A stretch of DNA of 64,000 bases from Oenococcus sp. UCMA 16435 (GTDB lineage Bacteria > Bacillota > Bacilli > Lactobacillales > Lactobacillaceae): assembly GCA_004010835.2 (NCBI GenBank), contig CP030868.2, positions 1,054,001-1,118,000 of the forward strand, in the 5' to 3' direction. Below are positions 37,483 to 45,467 of this stretch, piece by piece (positions within the stretch are counted from its first letter, which is position 1; the number at the start of each line of letters is the position of its first letter). The notes under the pieces are model-generated. The model ran no database searches. It was not told the origin of the DNA and was given only the letters and a program-made list of their open reading frames with translations. The position numbers and the translations under genes are program-made.

Positions 37483-37521
37483 AACCCGAGCAAATTTTAG
37501 TTAGATGGCTCGGGTTTTTAT
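37483..37521 (+). terminator. terminator of small RNA
   Basis: AACCCGAGC and GCTCGGGTT form a 9-bp stem with a 16-base loop, followed by a T-rich tail. Confidence 0.85.
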
Positions 37522-37590
37522 TTCTCTTTTTTTGAAAAAATACTTGATATTCGTATCATTTTCCCTTAGAATAATTTAGTCAATGTGATT

Positions 37591-37673
37591 GGGAGTGTAG
37601 CGAAGTGGTTAAACGCTGCGGACTGTAAATCCGCCCTCTTACGAGTTCGTAGGTTCGAATCCTACCGCTCCCA
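37591..37673 (+). tRNA. tRNA-Tyr (GTA)
   Basis: Acceptor GGGAGTG/CGCTCCC, anticodon loop CTGTAAA (GTA), a long variable arm (CCCTCTTACGAG region) and T-arm GTAGG-TTCGAAT-CCTAC. Discriminator A, CCA not encoded. Confidence 0.95.
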
Positions 37674-37720
37674 TTAGTAATAATGTTCGCTTGTTCGTCA
37701 CGAATTTATTACTAGTATAT

Positions 37721-37793
37721 TGCCCCATAGCCAAGTCGGTAAGGCAACGGTTTTTGGTACCGCCATGCGCTGGTTCGAGTCCAGCTGGGGCAA
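37721..37793 (+). tRNA. tRNA-Gln (TTG)
   Basis: Acceptor TGCCCCA/TGGGGCA, anticodon stem-loop CGGTT-TTTGGTA-CCG with anticodon TTG, T-arm GCTGG-TTCGAGT-CCAGC. Discriminator A, CCA not encoded. It follows tRNA-Tyr by 47 bases, probably one transcript. Confidence 0.95.
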
Positions 37794-37802
37794 TAATTAA
37801 TT

Positions 37803-37841
37803 AAAGCCGGTATATCCAGATGTTGATATATCGGCTTTTTT
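37803..37841 (+). terminator. terminator of tRNA-Tyr-Gln
   Basis: AAAGCCGGTATATC pairs with GATATATCGGCTTT (one bulged base) and a T-run follows. Confidence 0.8.
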
Positions 37842-38221
37842 AATTGCTAAATTGTATGAAATAAGATGAGGTATTATCGTTTTGAACGTATAAAATAAAT
37901 AACAATCGAAACAATATTCGATAAAAAGTTTACTTTTTATGCCAAAGAAAAAGATTCCATTAGATACAGCCTTAACCAAAACTGTTTAACTTAAAATATT
38001 TCTAACAAAGAAGTGTTTTGGCAATAACAGGCATGTCCAGGACCTATCTTGATGATATGACTGAACAATCAAAAAAATAATTTCTATTATAATAGTGATA
38101 CATTACGGTAAGTAAAGATAAGTTACGAAAATTTTATGCCCAGGCACCTAAGTTTTTCTAAAACCACTTAATTTTAAAAATGTCTTTAATTAAGCTAATA
38201 GTAGACTTAGGAGGAATCTAT
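37842..38221. other. intergenic region, promoter side of next gene
   Basis: About 380 bases without a gene. The right end has AGGAGG before the next start. A possible -10 TATAAT-like element lies near 38088. No repeat or structured RNA was recognised. Confidence 0.4.
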
Positions 38222-38683
38222 ATGGCATACATAGTTAATTTTAAAGATGTCTCAACAACAGGCCTTGAAAGTTCGCCGGTTGCTAAAACTCTAGCCGGTT
38301 TACGAGCAAATGAGGCTCGCTATTTTTGGAATAAATATAAACATCAATTTGTAACGCTTCATACAGCAGAAAATCCGGAAACTTTAGTTTGGATCGAAAA
38401 AATACTAGCTGAACGAGATATTAATTTTCCATATAAAGCTCTGGAAGTGAGCCATTTCGAAGTTGAAGGAATAAAATTCGCTTATGTATTTTACGAAAAT
38501 GGCTTAACAGTTAATGTTATGTATTCATTAACGGATTCCAAAAAACGTGCGGTTGGTTTCAAATTGGCAGAAGGAATGAAGATTCCTCAAGAATTTGAAG
38601 GAAAATTTAAATTTGCCCAACAAAAATCAAAATTAGCCGGTATCATACGTGGCTCGTTTTTTGTAATCAAAAAAGAATATTAG
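38222..38683 (+). CDS. hypothetical protein
   Basis: A 153-residue soluble protein. I chose the ATG at 38222, which has TTAGGAGG 8 bases before, over one at 38180. The start MAYIVNFKDVSTTGLESSPVA and the segment RANEARYFWNKYKHQF are visible but I do not recognise a family. No signal peptide or membrane helix; the C-terminus is rich in Lys, Gly and Phe. It stands alone, followed by a long hairpin. Confidence 0.7.
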   Translation: MAYIVNFKDVSTTGLESSPVAKTLAGLRANEARYFWNKYKHQFVTLHTAENPETLVWIEKILAERDINFPYKALEVSHFEVEGIKFAYVFYENGLTVNVMYSLTDSKKRAVGFKLAEGMKIPQEFEGKFKFAQQKSKLAGIIRGSFFVIKKEY

Positions 38684-38723
38684 CTTTATTAACTAATTAA
38701 TCAATAATATGTTTAAACATCAT

Positions 38724-38802
38724 AAAAGCACCGAAACCGACATTAATTATAAAGAATTAGATATTAATCTAGTCTATCGCCTTCATAGTATTGGTGCTTT
38801 TT
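38724..38802 (+). terminator. long stem-loop ending in T-run
   Basis: AAAAGCACC (38724) and GGTGCTTTT (38793) pair across 60 bases, and the interior holds a second small stem (TAGAT / ATCTA). A T-run follows. It probably terminates the preceding gene, but the large structured loop is unusual. The rest of the spacer to 39033 shows nothing clear. Confidence 0.55.
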
Positions 38803-39033
38803 ATTATAGATAGAAACACTACTGTTACTTATATTAACTATTATTGTCACATCCGGAAAACGGAAAAAATTTCAGATCGTAATTATTAGGTAGGCATAGA
38901 AATAGTTTTTTATTTTTGACCTTGTTTTAAAAATAAAGAATATCGAATCAGCCAAGAGATAGAAGGCTATTCTCAGTGAATACTATATTAACTGATCAAA
39001 AATAGTGTTTTTTGTTGCACCCAAAGGAAGAAT

Positions 39034-40131
39034 ATGGAACAATCTTTAAAAAATAATCGCATTGGCTGGATCGATATTTGCCGTGCAATCGCCATTGTAT
39101 TGGTCATTATCGGCCATTCTTTAGGTAATTACTGGCCCGGGAATTTTGGAAATTTTATTTTCGCTGTTCATCTACCAATTTTTTTCGTATTAAGCGGATA
39201 TCTATATAAACCAAAGAGCTTTTCATATCGCTTTAAAACCGGAATTAAAACTTTGATAATTCCTTATATAACGACAGTAATTATAGAAATTATAATCGTT
39301 TGTTTTGTCAAAGTTTTTCCAAATAACAAATTATTATTCTCTCGGATAGGGTCAATCAAAGGAATTCTTCTGGCAGCAGCTTACGGATCAGGGAGTCAGA
39401 GCGTCACTCCTTTTAAAACCTTTATTCCCTGGATTGGCGCAATATGGTTTCTACTAGCCTTTTTCTGGGGATCATTAATTTTTAATCAAATTATGAAACT
39501 AACTTTCAAAAAATACGATCTATTATCAAAACTTGTGATATGCTCCGTTTTATCCCTATCGGGATACTATTTATCAAAAATTATAACCTTGCCAATGTCT
39601 TTCAATTCTGCTTTAGGATCAATGTTATTCTTTTTTGCCGGATATCTAATAAAGAAATATAAAAGAGTTTTTGACAACTTACCTTTCTATATTTATTTAG
39701 TTCTCTTTGCTTCATGGGCTTATGTTTCAACTCTGGGTTTGTTTTCAATCGAAAATATGATGGCACCTAATATTATCCTTAATTTAATGTCCTCAGTAGC
39801 AGATTGTTTATGCCTGATAAAGATCTCAATGATTATAGATACCTGGCTTATTAAAAAAAATAAATACAGATTTAGACAGGAAATCTTGTTGGTTGGTTCA
39901 GGATCTCTTGCAATTCTTTGTTTTCATTTGATTGATTTAGACAACATTTCCGTTTGGATTATTTTATTAAAAAAATTGAGCAATAATGTGCCTTATTGGT
40001 TTGCTATTGTAGTTGGAAATACATATCGTATTATACTTGCATACTTAGTTGTAAAAATCGTTCCTTTCGTGCCGGTTCTTAGGTCATGTTTTTTTCCACG
40101 CAAATTCTTAAAAAAAACAAAAACACAGTAA
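39034..40131 (+). CDS. acyltransferase 3 family membrane protein
   Basis: A 365-residue protein with about ten membrane helices. The start GWIDICRAIAIVLVIIGHS contains the catalytic-type His of the acyltransferase-3 fold (about residue 29), and FAVHLPIFFVLSGYLYKPK is the second conserved block. Relatives O-acetylate cell-wall or surface polysaccharides. AAGGAAGAAT precedes the ATG. It stands alone, so the acceptor is not indicated. Confidence 0.87.
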   Translation: MEQSLKNNRIGWIDICRAIAIVLVIIGHSLGNYWPGNFGNFIFAVHLPIFFVLSGYLYKPKSFSYRFKTGIKTLIIPYITTVIIEIIIVCFVKVFPNNKLLFSRIGSIKGILLAAAYGSGSQSVTPFKTFIPWIGAIWFLLAFFWGSLIFNQIMKLTFKKYDLLSKLVICSVLSLSGYYLSKIITLPMSFNSALGSMLFFFAGYLIKKYKRVFDNLPFYIYLVLFASWAYVSTLGLFSIENMMAPNIILNLMSSVADCLCLIKISMIIDTWLIKKNKYRFRQEILLVGSGSLAILCFHLIDLDNISVWIILLKKLSNNVPYWFAIVVGNTYRIILAYLVVKIVPFVPVLRSCFFPRKFLKKTKTQ

Positions 40132-40250
40132 GAATTTTTATATAATTATTCTTTCGCTCATAAACAAAAGACAGGCAATAACCCGTCTTTTAAATTTACA
40201 AATCTTATAGTTTAAATTTTTTATTTGGTATTAAAGATTTAGAAGAAACT

Positions 40251-40670
40251 TCATATTTGGTCTACAGCTTTAACACTTACTTCGATATTACCCTTAACAG
40301 CTCGCGAGTAGGGACAGGTCTCGTGAGCCTTATCCAATAAAGCCTGCGCTTTATCTAAGGAAATTCCCTCTATTTCCCCTTTAATTTCAACACCTAAAAC
40401 AACATCCGGTATCTCGTTTTGGCTCTGATTATAAAGAGAAACTCTTACTTTAACCGTTGACTTCCCGTCTACTCCGTCACTTTTTTTAATATAATCCAAA
40501 GCACTATTAAAACATGCGCTATAACCAGCTGCAAATAATTCTTCTGGATTAGTTCCTGGTACTTTACTTCCAGGCTGTTCAATATTCAATTCAAACGGAT
40601 GATTTGGAGAATGTGATTCTCCTGAACGTCCACCTGTATTTATCATAGTAGCTGCATAAATTTTTTGCAT
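40251..40670 (-). CDS. ohr: organic hydroperoxide resistance protein
   Basis: A 139-residue Ohr/OsmC-family thiol peroxidase. The two reactive cysteines lie in AGYSACFNSAL (about residue 52) and ETCPYSRAVKGN (about residue 119). Cytoplasmic, detoxifies fatty-acid and other organic hydroperoxides. GGAG-like TCAGGAGTGATATC precedes the ATG. The MarR gene downstream of the MFS transporter could be an OhrR, but its operator lies at its own promoter. Confidence 0.93.
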   Translation of the reverse strand: MQKIYAATMINTGGRSGESHSPNHPFELNIEQPGSKVPGTNPEELFAAGYSACFNSALDYIKKSDGVDGKSTVKVRVSLYNQSQNEIPDVVLGVEIKGEIEGISLDKAQALLDKAHETCPYSRAVKGNIEVSVKAVDQI

Positions 40671-40858
40671 GATATCACTCCTGACATATTATCCTTTAAA
40701 ATTTTCCTTATTATTAATAAGTTAATTGTACTTCGTTTTATGATTAAATGTAAGCGTATACATACAATAACGTTAATTACATTCCTGCGTGATTTTAAAT
40801 TATCTTTAATAATAAATAGGTAATAAAAAAAGATACAAAAAATTAATGAAAACAAAAA

Positions 40859-42277
40859 CTATGAATTTCCAACCGATTTATTATTCTTTTTACTAAAGCA
40901 AACAACTTTCGCTATGATTATAAACTCAATAAAAGCAAGTATTAATAGAAAAATAAAAGCATTTTTGGATCCTAGTGCAGTTGATATTTTTTCCTTTAAA
41001 TCGGTTCTGTCTTGACTGAACGTGATAATTGCAGCAACAACGGATGTACCAACAGCACCGGCAAATTGCTGCAAAGTATTTAAAATTGCATTACCGTCAG
41101 CATTTAATTTACTTGGTAATTGTTTTAGGCCATTGCTAATCAAATTGCCAAGTGTCAGACCAACACTAGCCATATAAAAGATATAAATAAAAAGAATTAA
41201 ATTATCAGTTAAGTACAAGCTAAAGATCGAAAACAAAGACAAAGAAATAGATGTTAAAAAGGCACCAGTCATCAATGGCTTTTTTGCACCAAAATTATCC
41301 AATATTTTGCCTCCTAAAGGCGCTAAAACTGCTCCCAAGGCAGCTGCAGGAAATAAAAGCAATCCAGAAACAAAGGCCGATTTTCCATTCACGATTTGAA
41401 TATAATTAGGCAAAATCAAAGCCAAGCCCAAAGAGACCAGTTGCAAAAGAAATAAGGCAGTAGCATGGCCGGTAAAACTCAAGTTTTTAAAAACATCAAA
41501 ATTAATTAATGGTTGAGAAATATTTTTAGAACGCCAAAATAATAAACAAAAACCAACAAAACCAATTAACCAAGCACCTAAGACCGATAAACTAAATAAT
41601 TTATTCGTACCAACATTGCTAAAGCCAATAATAAAACCACCAAAAAGAAGAACGATTCCGAAAAAACTTAAAAAATCAAAAGTAACCCTTTCAGTTGAAG
41701 AAATTTGCTTAATCGTAGCCAATCCAAGTATCAGAGAAACAAACAAAATTGGTAAAAGGAATATAAAAATAAACCGCCATCCTATTGTAGCAACCACAAT
41801 TCCACCAAATGTTGGACCAATCGCTGGTGCAATAGCCGTAATTAAGGTTCCAATTCCTATCATCATCCCAATTTTATCTGAAGGAACCTGCTCTAAAATA
41901 ATGTTAAACATTAAAGGCAGAGCAATCCCTGTACCGATTCCTTGAATGAATCGTCCGATCAACAAAAATAGAAAATCCGGAGAGATCGAATCCAAAAAAA
42001 CACCAAAAATGAATAATAGATTAGCAGTTACAAAAAGCAGCTTAACTTTAAATCTTTTTTTTAAAAAAGCCGACAACGGCATAATGGTGGCAACGACTAA
42101 AAGATAAATCGTTGTCATCCATTGAACCGTCGCCGTTGAAACATTAAATTCTTTAATTAAAGTTGGAAAAGTAATGTTCATAGCAGTTTCCACAATGACA
42201 CCACAAAAAGACATAATTCCAATAGCCAAAATACTTGCCAATAATTTTTTTGAAATTCTTTGTTTATTTTCTTTCAA
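40859..42277 (-). CDS. MFS drug efflux transporter (DHA2/EmrB-QacA type)
   Basis: A 472-residue transporter with about 14 membrane helices, the DHA2 layout. Motifs include the helix 1 segment VETAMNITFPTLIKEFNVSTATVQWMTT and, in helix 5, the antiporter motif C-type GPTFGGIV. It likely exports cationic drugs or other toxic compounds. It lies 23 bases downstream of a MarR regulator on the same strand, a typical self-regulated resistance pair. Confidence 0.92.
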   Translation of the reverse strand: MKENKQRISKKLLASILAIGIMSFCGVIVETAMNITFPTLIKEFNVSTATVQWMTTIYLLVVATIMPLSAFLKKRFKVKLLFVTANLLFIFGVFLDSISPDFLFLLIGRFIQGIGTGIALPLMFNIILEQVPSDKIGMMIGIGTLITAIAPAIGPTFGGIVVATIGWRFIFIFLLPILFVSLILGLATIKQISSTERVTFDFLSFFGIVLLFGGFIIGFSNVGTNKLFSLSVLGAWLIGFVGFCLLFWRSKNISQPLINFDVFKNLSFTGHATALFLLQLVSLGLALILPNYIQIVNGKSAFVSGLLLFPAAALGAVLAPLGGKILDNFGAKKPLMTGAFLTSISLSLFSIFSLYLTDNLILFIYIFYMASVGLTLGNLISNGLKQLPSKLNADGNAILNTLQQFAGAVGTSVVAAIITFSQDRTDLKEKISTALGSKNAFIFLLILAFIEFIIIAKVVCFSKKNNKSVGNS

Positions 42278-42300
42278 TACAGTTGACCCTTTTCTATTTT

Positions 42301-42717
42301 TTAATTTGATCCAATGATTTGTCTCAAAATTTTTTCAAGAAAAACAGCTTCCTCACTACTTATCATGGAAGTCATTTGTAATTGGTCAGAATCCATATAA
42401 CTTAAAATAGTTGTTTCCAGCTTATTTGCTTTTTCAGTTAATTTAAGGCATTTTTGCCGAGAGTCTTTGTCACTTGGCTTTCGATACAAGAGTCTTTTTA
42501 TCTCCATCCGTTGCAATAAAACAGTAGCAGTCGAACTTTTAATATTAAATTCGCTTTCCAAATCTCTTTGTAAAACTTCTGTGTTTTTGTTTTGAGAAAG
42601 ATAATCAATAATCGTCATTTGAGTTCCGGTCAAATCATATTTTTTGGCAAAAATATCAAATCTGGTAGACATTTGATTTGATGCAATTTTAAGTAGTCTT
42701 CCTAAATTACGTGACAA
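42301..42717 (-). CDS. MarR family transcriptional regulator
   Basis: A 138-residue winged-helix regulator (LTGTQMTIIDYLSQNKNTEVLQRDLESEF and STATVLLQRMEIKRLLYRKPSDKDSRQK wing). There is no conserved N-terminal Cys of OhrR near residue 15, so a peroxide sensor is not indicated. First gene of the MarR-MFS unit and probably its repressor, with an inverted repeat just upstream. Confidence 0.9.
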   Translation of the reverse strand: MSRNLGRLLKIASNQMSTRFDIFAKKYDLTGTQMTIIDYLSQNKNTEVLQRDLESEFNIKSSTATVLLQRMEIKRLLYRKPSDKDSRQKCLKLTEKANKLETTILSYMDSDQLQMTSMISSEEAVFLEKILRQIIGSN

Positions 42718-42730
42718 TTTAGTTCTCCCG

Positions 42731-42752
42731 AATCGCTAGTTAGCTAACGATT
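42731..42752. promoter_or_regulatory. inverted repeat operator for MarR
   Basis: AATCGCTAG-TTAG-CTAACGATT: 9-base arms with one mismatch around 4 bases, 14 bases before the MarR start codon and beside a TATTATATT stretch on the promoter side. Size and place fit a MarR operator. Confidence 0.6.
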
Positions 42753-42941
42753 ATTATATTAGCACAACTTTTTTAATCTTTTTTAAAAATTTTTTTCGTG
42801 AGAAAAATGCCAAGAGCGTTATTAAGAGAACTTGATATGATTTATTTTTCGTTATTAATTAAAGTTAGTTGCCACAAAAGTTTTTGCATAGAAAATTTCA
42901 CGCTTATCTATTACGAAAAATAATTTGTGTTTCGAAAAATA

Positions 42942-43259
42942 TTAATCATTTGCCTGGATTTTAACAATCGTGTCAATTAATTTAGGAAATTTTCTATTTA
43001 AATCCTCGCAACGTAAATTTAAATAACTATGCAATCCTTCCCGTCTGATTGATATTAGGCCATTTTGACGTAGATTTTTATAATGTTGTGACAAATTGCT
43101 TTTCTTTCCTAAAGATTCAAATCTCGAACACGATAATTCCGTTCCAGTCTGAGCAAGGGTTAAAACAATTTTCAATCGAATAGGATCACTTAATGATTTG
43201 AGAACCTGAGTGATATCAATATAATCAATATCAATATTTGGAAACTGTTTTTTTATCAT
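42942..43259 (-). CDS. ArsR-type HTH regulator
   Basis: A 105-residue winged-helix protein of the ArsR superfamily (VLKSLSDPIRLKIVLTLAQT, KKSNLSQHYKNLRQNGLISIRREG). Cys residues occur in ELSCSRF (about residue 48) and LRCEDL (about residue 85), but not the ArsR CxC metal site, so ligand type is unclear; redox sensing is possible. It is divergent from an NTF2-like gene over a large perfect palindrome. Confidence 0.85.
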   Translation of the reverse strand: MIKKQFPNIDIDYIDITQVLKSLSDPIRLKIVLTLAQTGTELSCSRFESLGKKSNLSQHYKNLRQNGLISIRREGLHSYLNLRCEDLNRKFPKLIDTIVKIQAND

Positions 43260-43282
43260 CGATACCTATCCCCCTCAACTAA

Positions 43283-43332
43283 AATTCTTCTTTCAATAGT
43301 TTAGTATATACTAAACTATTGAAAGAAGAATT
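43283..43332. promoter_or_regulatory. 50-bp perfect palindrome between ArsR-type and NTF2-like genes
   Basis: Arms of 25 bases, centred at TA (43307-43308): the left arm runs AATTCTTCTTTCAATAGTTT then AGTAT, the right arm is its exact complement. It fills nearly the whole 79-base gap between the two start codons, so it lies in both promoters. An operator for the ArsR-type protein is the natural reading; the length suggests two dimers or a very stable cruciform/hairpin. Confidence 0.8.
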
Positions 43333-43338
43333 AATTAT

Positions 43339-43698
43339 ATGAATAAAAAAATAGAAATCATCAAAAAATATTTCAGGCTATCAGATATAGCTTCTAATAA
43401 TAATTATGCATTAGAAGAAATTATTGATCTTTTCTCAGAACAAGCGATTATTAAAAACGAAAATGGAAAGGATCTTAATAAGCATTCAGGTATTATCAAA
43501 TTTTTCAAAGACTTTTTTAAAAGAAATCAGGAATTAAAGCATATTTGCAATATATCAACTATTAATAATCAATATAAAGCTGAATGGTCAGTCGCTGGAG
43601 AAAAATATGATCAATCTCTTTTTGCTTTGCATGGATTTGATTACTACAAATTCGATAATGATAACAAAATTACATTTCTTCAAATAAAAATTATCTAA
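43339..43698 (+). CDS. NTF2-like (SnoaL-type) small protein
   Basis: A 119-residue protein whose pattern (start helices, ALEEIIDLFSEQAIIKNENGK, HSGIIKFFKDFFKRN, EWSVAGEKYDQSLFALHGFDYYKFDNDNKITFLQI) fits the cone-shaped NTF2/SnoaL fold, in which a small pocket binds ligands. No catalytic residue can be assigned. It is divergent from the ArsR-type regulator and is the probable regulated target. Confidence 0.65.
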   Translation: MNKKIEIIKKYFRLSDIASNNNYALEEIIDLFSEQAIIKNENGKDLNKHSGIIKFFKDFFKRNQELKHICNISTINNQYKAEWSVAGEKYDQSLFALHGFDYYKFDNDNKITFLQIKII

Positions 43699-43719
43699 TT
43701 ATTCATAATTTGTTATTTA

Positions 43720-44250
43720 TTATTCAATTTCATCATCTGCTTCAACTGAATCAATAAAACCGTTTGGATATCTTTGCGCCAGTCTAGACCCGGCTGCAGC
43801 TGCAATTCCACCAATGATATCGTCGGCAAAAGTAGTCGTAATATGATCATTAGTTTTTCCTAAACGATCCAGCTTTCCAATAATCCCTGGTTTAACATTG
43901 TCAACGTATCCATACCCAGTAAAACCAATTGACCCAAATGAAGCTGCAATTGCGTTTCCTAATAATTCGTCAACACCAAAGAGCCCAAAATCCTCTTTAA
44001 TAACACCATTAATTGGATCTTTTAATTTATTCTCTTCCGTTAGGCGATCAAGTTCCAATGCAACCCAGACAACATGCTGAACTTCTCGTTTTTGAAGGAC
44101 TCTCTTAACCGAATGTAAAGCAATTTCTTTCGTGAGACCTGGTAGATATTTTAGCTGAAAATAATAAGTAATTTCAGCAATATCCGATAATTCAATTTTT
44201 CTTTCTTTTAATTTTTCAACTGTATTTTCGTAATTAACGTGTTCATCCAT
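43720..44250 (-). CDS. phosphatidylglycerophosphatase A-like protein (YutG family)
   Basis: A 176-residue PgpA-family protein (GVDELLGNAIAASFGSIGFTGYGYVDN and TTFADDIIGGIAAAAGSRLAQR). The family's short cytoplasmic form in Firmicutes lacks obvious membrane helices. It should dephosphorylate phosphatidylglycerophosphate or a related compound. GAGGTAG precedes the ATG. Convergent with the NTF2-like gene, 21 bases apart. Confidence 0.8.
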   Translation of the reverse strand: MDEHVNYENTVEKLKERKIELSDIAEITYYFQLKYLPGLTKEIALHSVKRVLQKREVQHVVWVALELDRLTEENKLKDPINGVIKEDFGLFGVDELLGNAIAASFGSIGFTGYGYVDNVKPGIIGKLDRLGKTNDHITTTFADDIIGGIAAAAGSRLAQRYPNGFIDSVEADDEIE

Positions 44251-44309
44251 AACTACCTCGATGTAGACAATAATTATAGTTTAAAAATAAAAGCATAGAA
44301 TTTTTTACA

Positions 44310-44942
44310 TCATACCTTAATAATAATTCCAAGAAAAATTCCAATTATTAGTGAAAAACAAATTATAAAATAATTTTGAAGGGCTAAATTGACTGTTTGT
44401 TTAAGAAAAGGTCGAGCAACAAATTTTAAAATATTATTGAAAACCGGAAGCAAAGAAACGAAAATCAAAAAAGAGGTCCAGGGGAGAAAATTAAATAAAA
44501 TTGCTCCAGCAACTGCAAAAAAAGTAACTCCATAATCACTTGAGAAAAAAACAAGGTCTTTGCGTAATTTCCTTGAATCAATACTACTATCTCTTCCATT
44601 ATTTGAAATTATTCTAGCAAGTTGATAATTATAAATTGCGGTAACAACCGGTAATAAAGACAAAAACATTAATAAAGAAAACTTGAATGAAATCTCGTTG
44701 GAATTAAAATAAAAAATAATTAAAGGTAAAAAATAACCAAAAATTAAAGCATAAATTATAGCGGTTAATTTTGTGTATTCAAAATGTTCAAAAAAAGAAA
44801 AAAGGAATGACAATACTAGATAAATTACTATAATGATACTGGAAATAGACCAATTAATTCTTTGAAAACTAAACTGAACAATTAATAAAGTAAGAATGAT
44901 TGGCGGAATTATCAATTTTATTTCAAATAAATTTTTTTTCAT
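44310..44942 (-). CDS. integral membrane protein
   Basis: A 210-residue protein with about six membrane helices and a polar loop between residues 110 and 130 (NGRDSSIDSRKLRKDL). No family recognised. Its start lies 2 bases after the thioesterase stop, so the two are one transcription unit, although no ribosome binding site is visible. Translation probably depends on coupling. Confidence 0.6.
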   Translation of the reverse strand: MKKNLFEIKLIIPPIILTLLIVQFSFQRINWSISSIIIVIYLVLSFLFSFFEHFEYTKLTAIIYALIFGYFLPLIIFYFNSNEISFKFSLLMFLSLLPVVTAIYNYQLARIISNNGRDSSIDSRKLRKDLVFFSSDYGVTFFAVAGAILFNFLPWTSFLIFVSLLPVFNNILKFVARPFLKQTVNLALQNYFIICFSLIIGIFLGIIIKV

Positions 44943-44944
44943 TA

Positions 44945-45322
44945 TTAATTATCTTTTACATATAAAGTCACAGTAGAGACCGTTGTTGCCTTGCCAACTC
45001 CGTCAACATAGGTTTTGACAGACCACACTTGTGTTGTTCGACCACGATGTTCCGGAAGAGCAACTGCTTGTAAAACATTTCCGGTTTTCAAACTAACAGG
45101 ACGTATTTGATTTGTATTAACGGAAAGTCCCAAGACTGCTTTGTCTTCACCAACATTTCGTTTTGTTGCAATCGAGGCAGCTGCTTCAGCCATAAAAGCG
45201 TTGATACCACCATGAACAATTCCAGCAGGCTGCAAAATTGCCTCAGTAATAGGAATTTCCAAAATCGTTTCATCCTTATCGAGCTTAACAAAACGTATAT
45301 TTAAAGTGTCATAAACATTCAT
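44945..45322 (-). CDS. PaaI-type hotdog thioesterase
   Basis: A 125-residue single hotdog-fold enzyme. AGIVHGGINAFMAEAAASIA contains the active-site region (His-Gly-Gly and the Glu-Ala helix). This is the size and pattern of menaquinone-pathway DHNA-CoA and phenylacetyl-CoA thioesterases; given the respiratory genes in this window the former is a possibility, but the gene is 13 kb from them. I use the ATG at 45322; one at 45391 would add an unusual 23 residues. Confidence 0.8.
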   Translation of the reverse strand: MNVYDTLNIRFVKLDKDETILEIPITEAILQPAGIVHGGINAFMAEAAASIATKRNVGEDKAVLGLSVNTNQIRPVSLKTGNVLQAVALPEHRGRTTQVWSVKTYVDGVGKATTVSTVTLYVKDN

Positions 45323-45467
45323 AAATAATAGTTTACTCTCTACTTCTATATAATTAATAACGTAGAGAAAAAAGGCGAGCTCATTACTCATTAATTGAAT
45401 AACTCATCGCTGTTTGAGCATTAAAAAATAATGAAATCCAAATTATCCGGATTAAGAAAGGTCTTCA

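Larger units (their letters stand above)
37386..37521 (+). ncRNA. putative small structured RNA with tiny ORF and terminator
   Basis: Between the promoter and a terminator lies a transcript of about 135 bases. It has an unusually long match to the anti-Shine-Dalgarno (AAAGGAGGCGATCC, one mismatch to the full complement of the 16S 3' end), a 14-codon ORF, a perfect 10-bp hairpin (TTTCGCCGCT / AGCGGCGAAA, 37443-37471) overlapping the ORF end, and a terminator. The unit ends before the two downstream tRNA genes. No known RNA family is recognised. It could be a regulatory RNA, a leader, or a small peptide mRNA. Confidence 0.5.

Noticed and set aside
37797-37979. 60-codon ORF on the reverse strand overlapping the tRNA terminator
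   Set aside because: It starts in non-coding spacer and runs through the terminator hairpin; no start signal.
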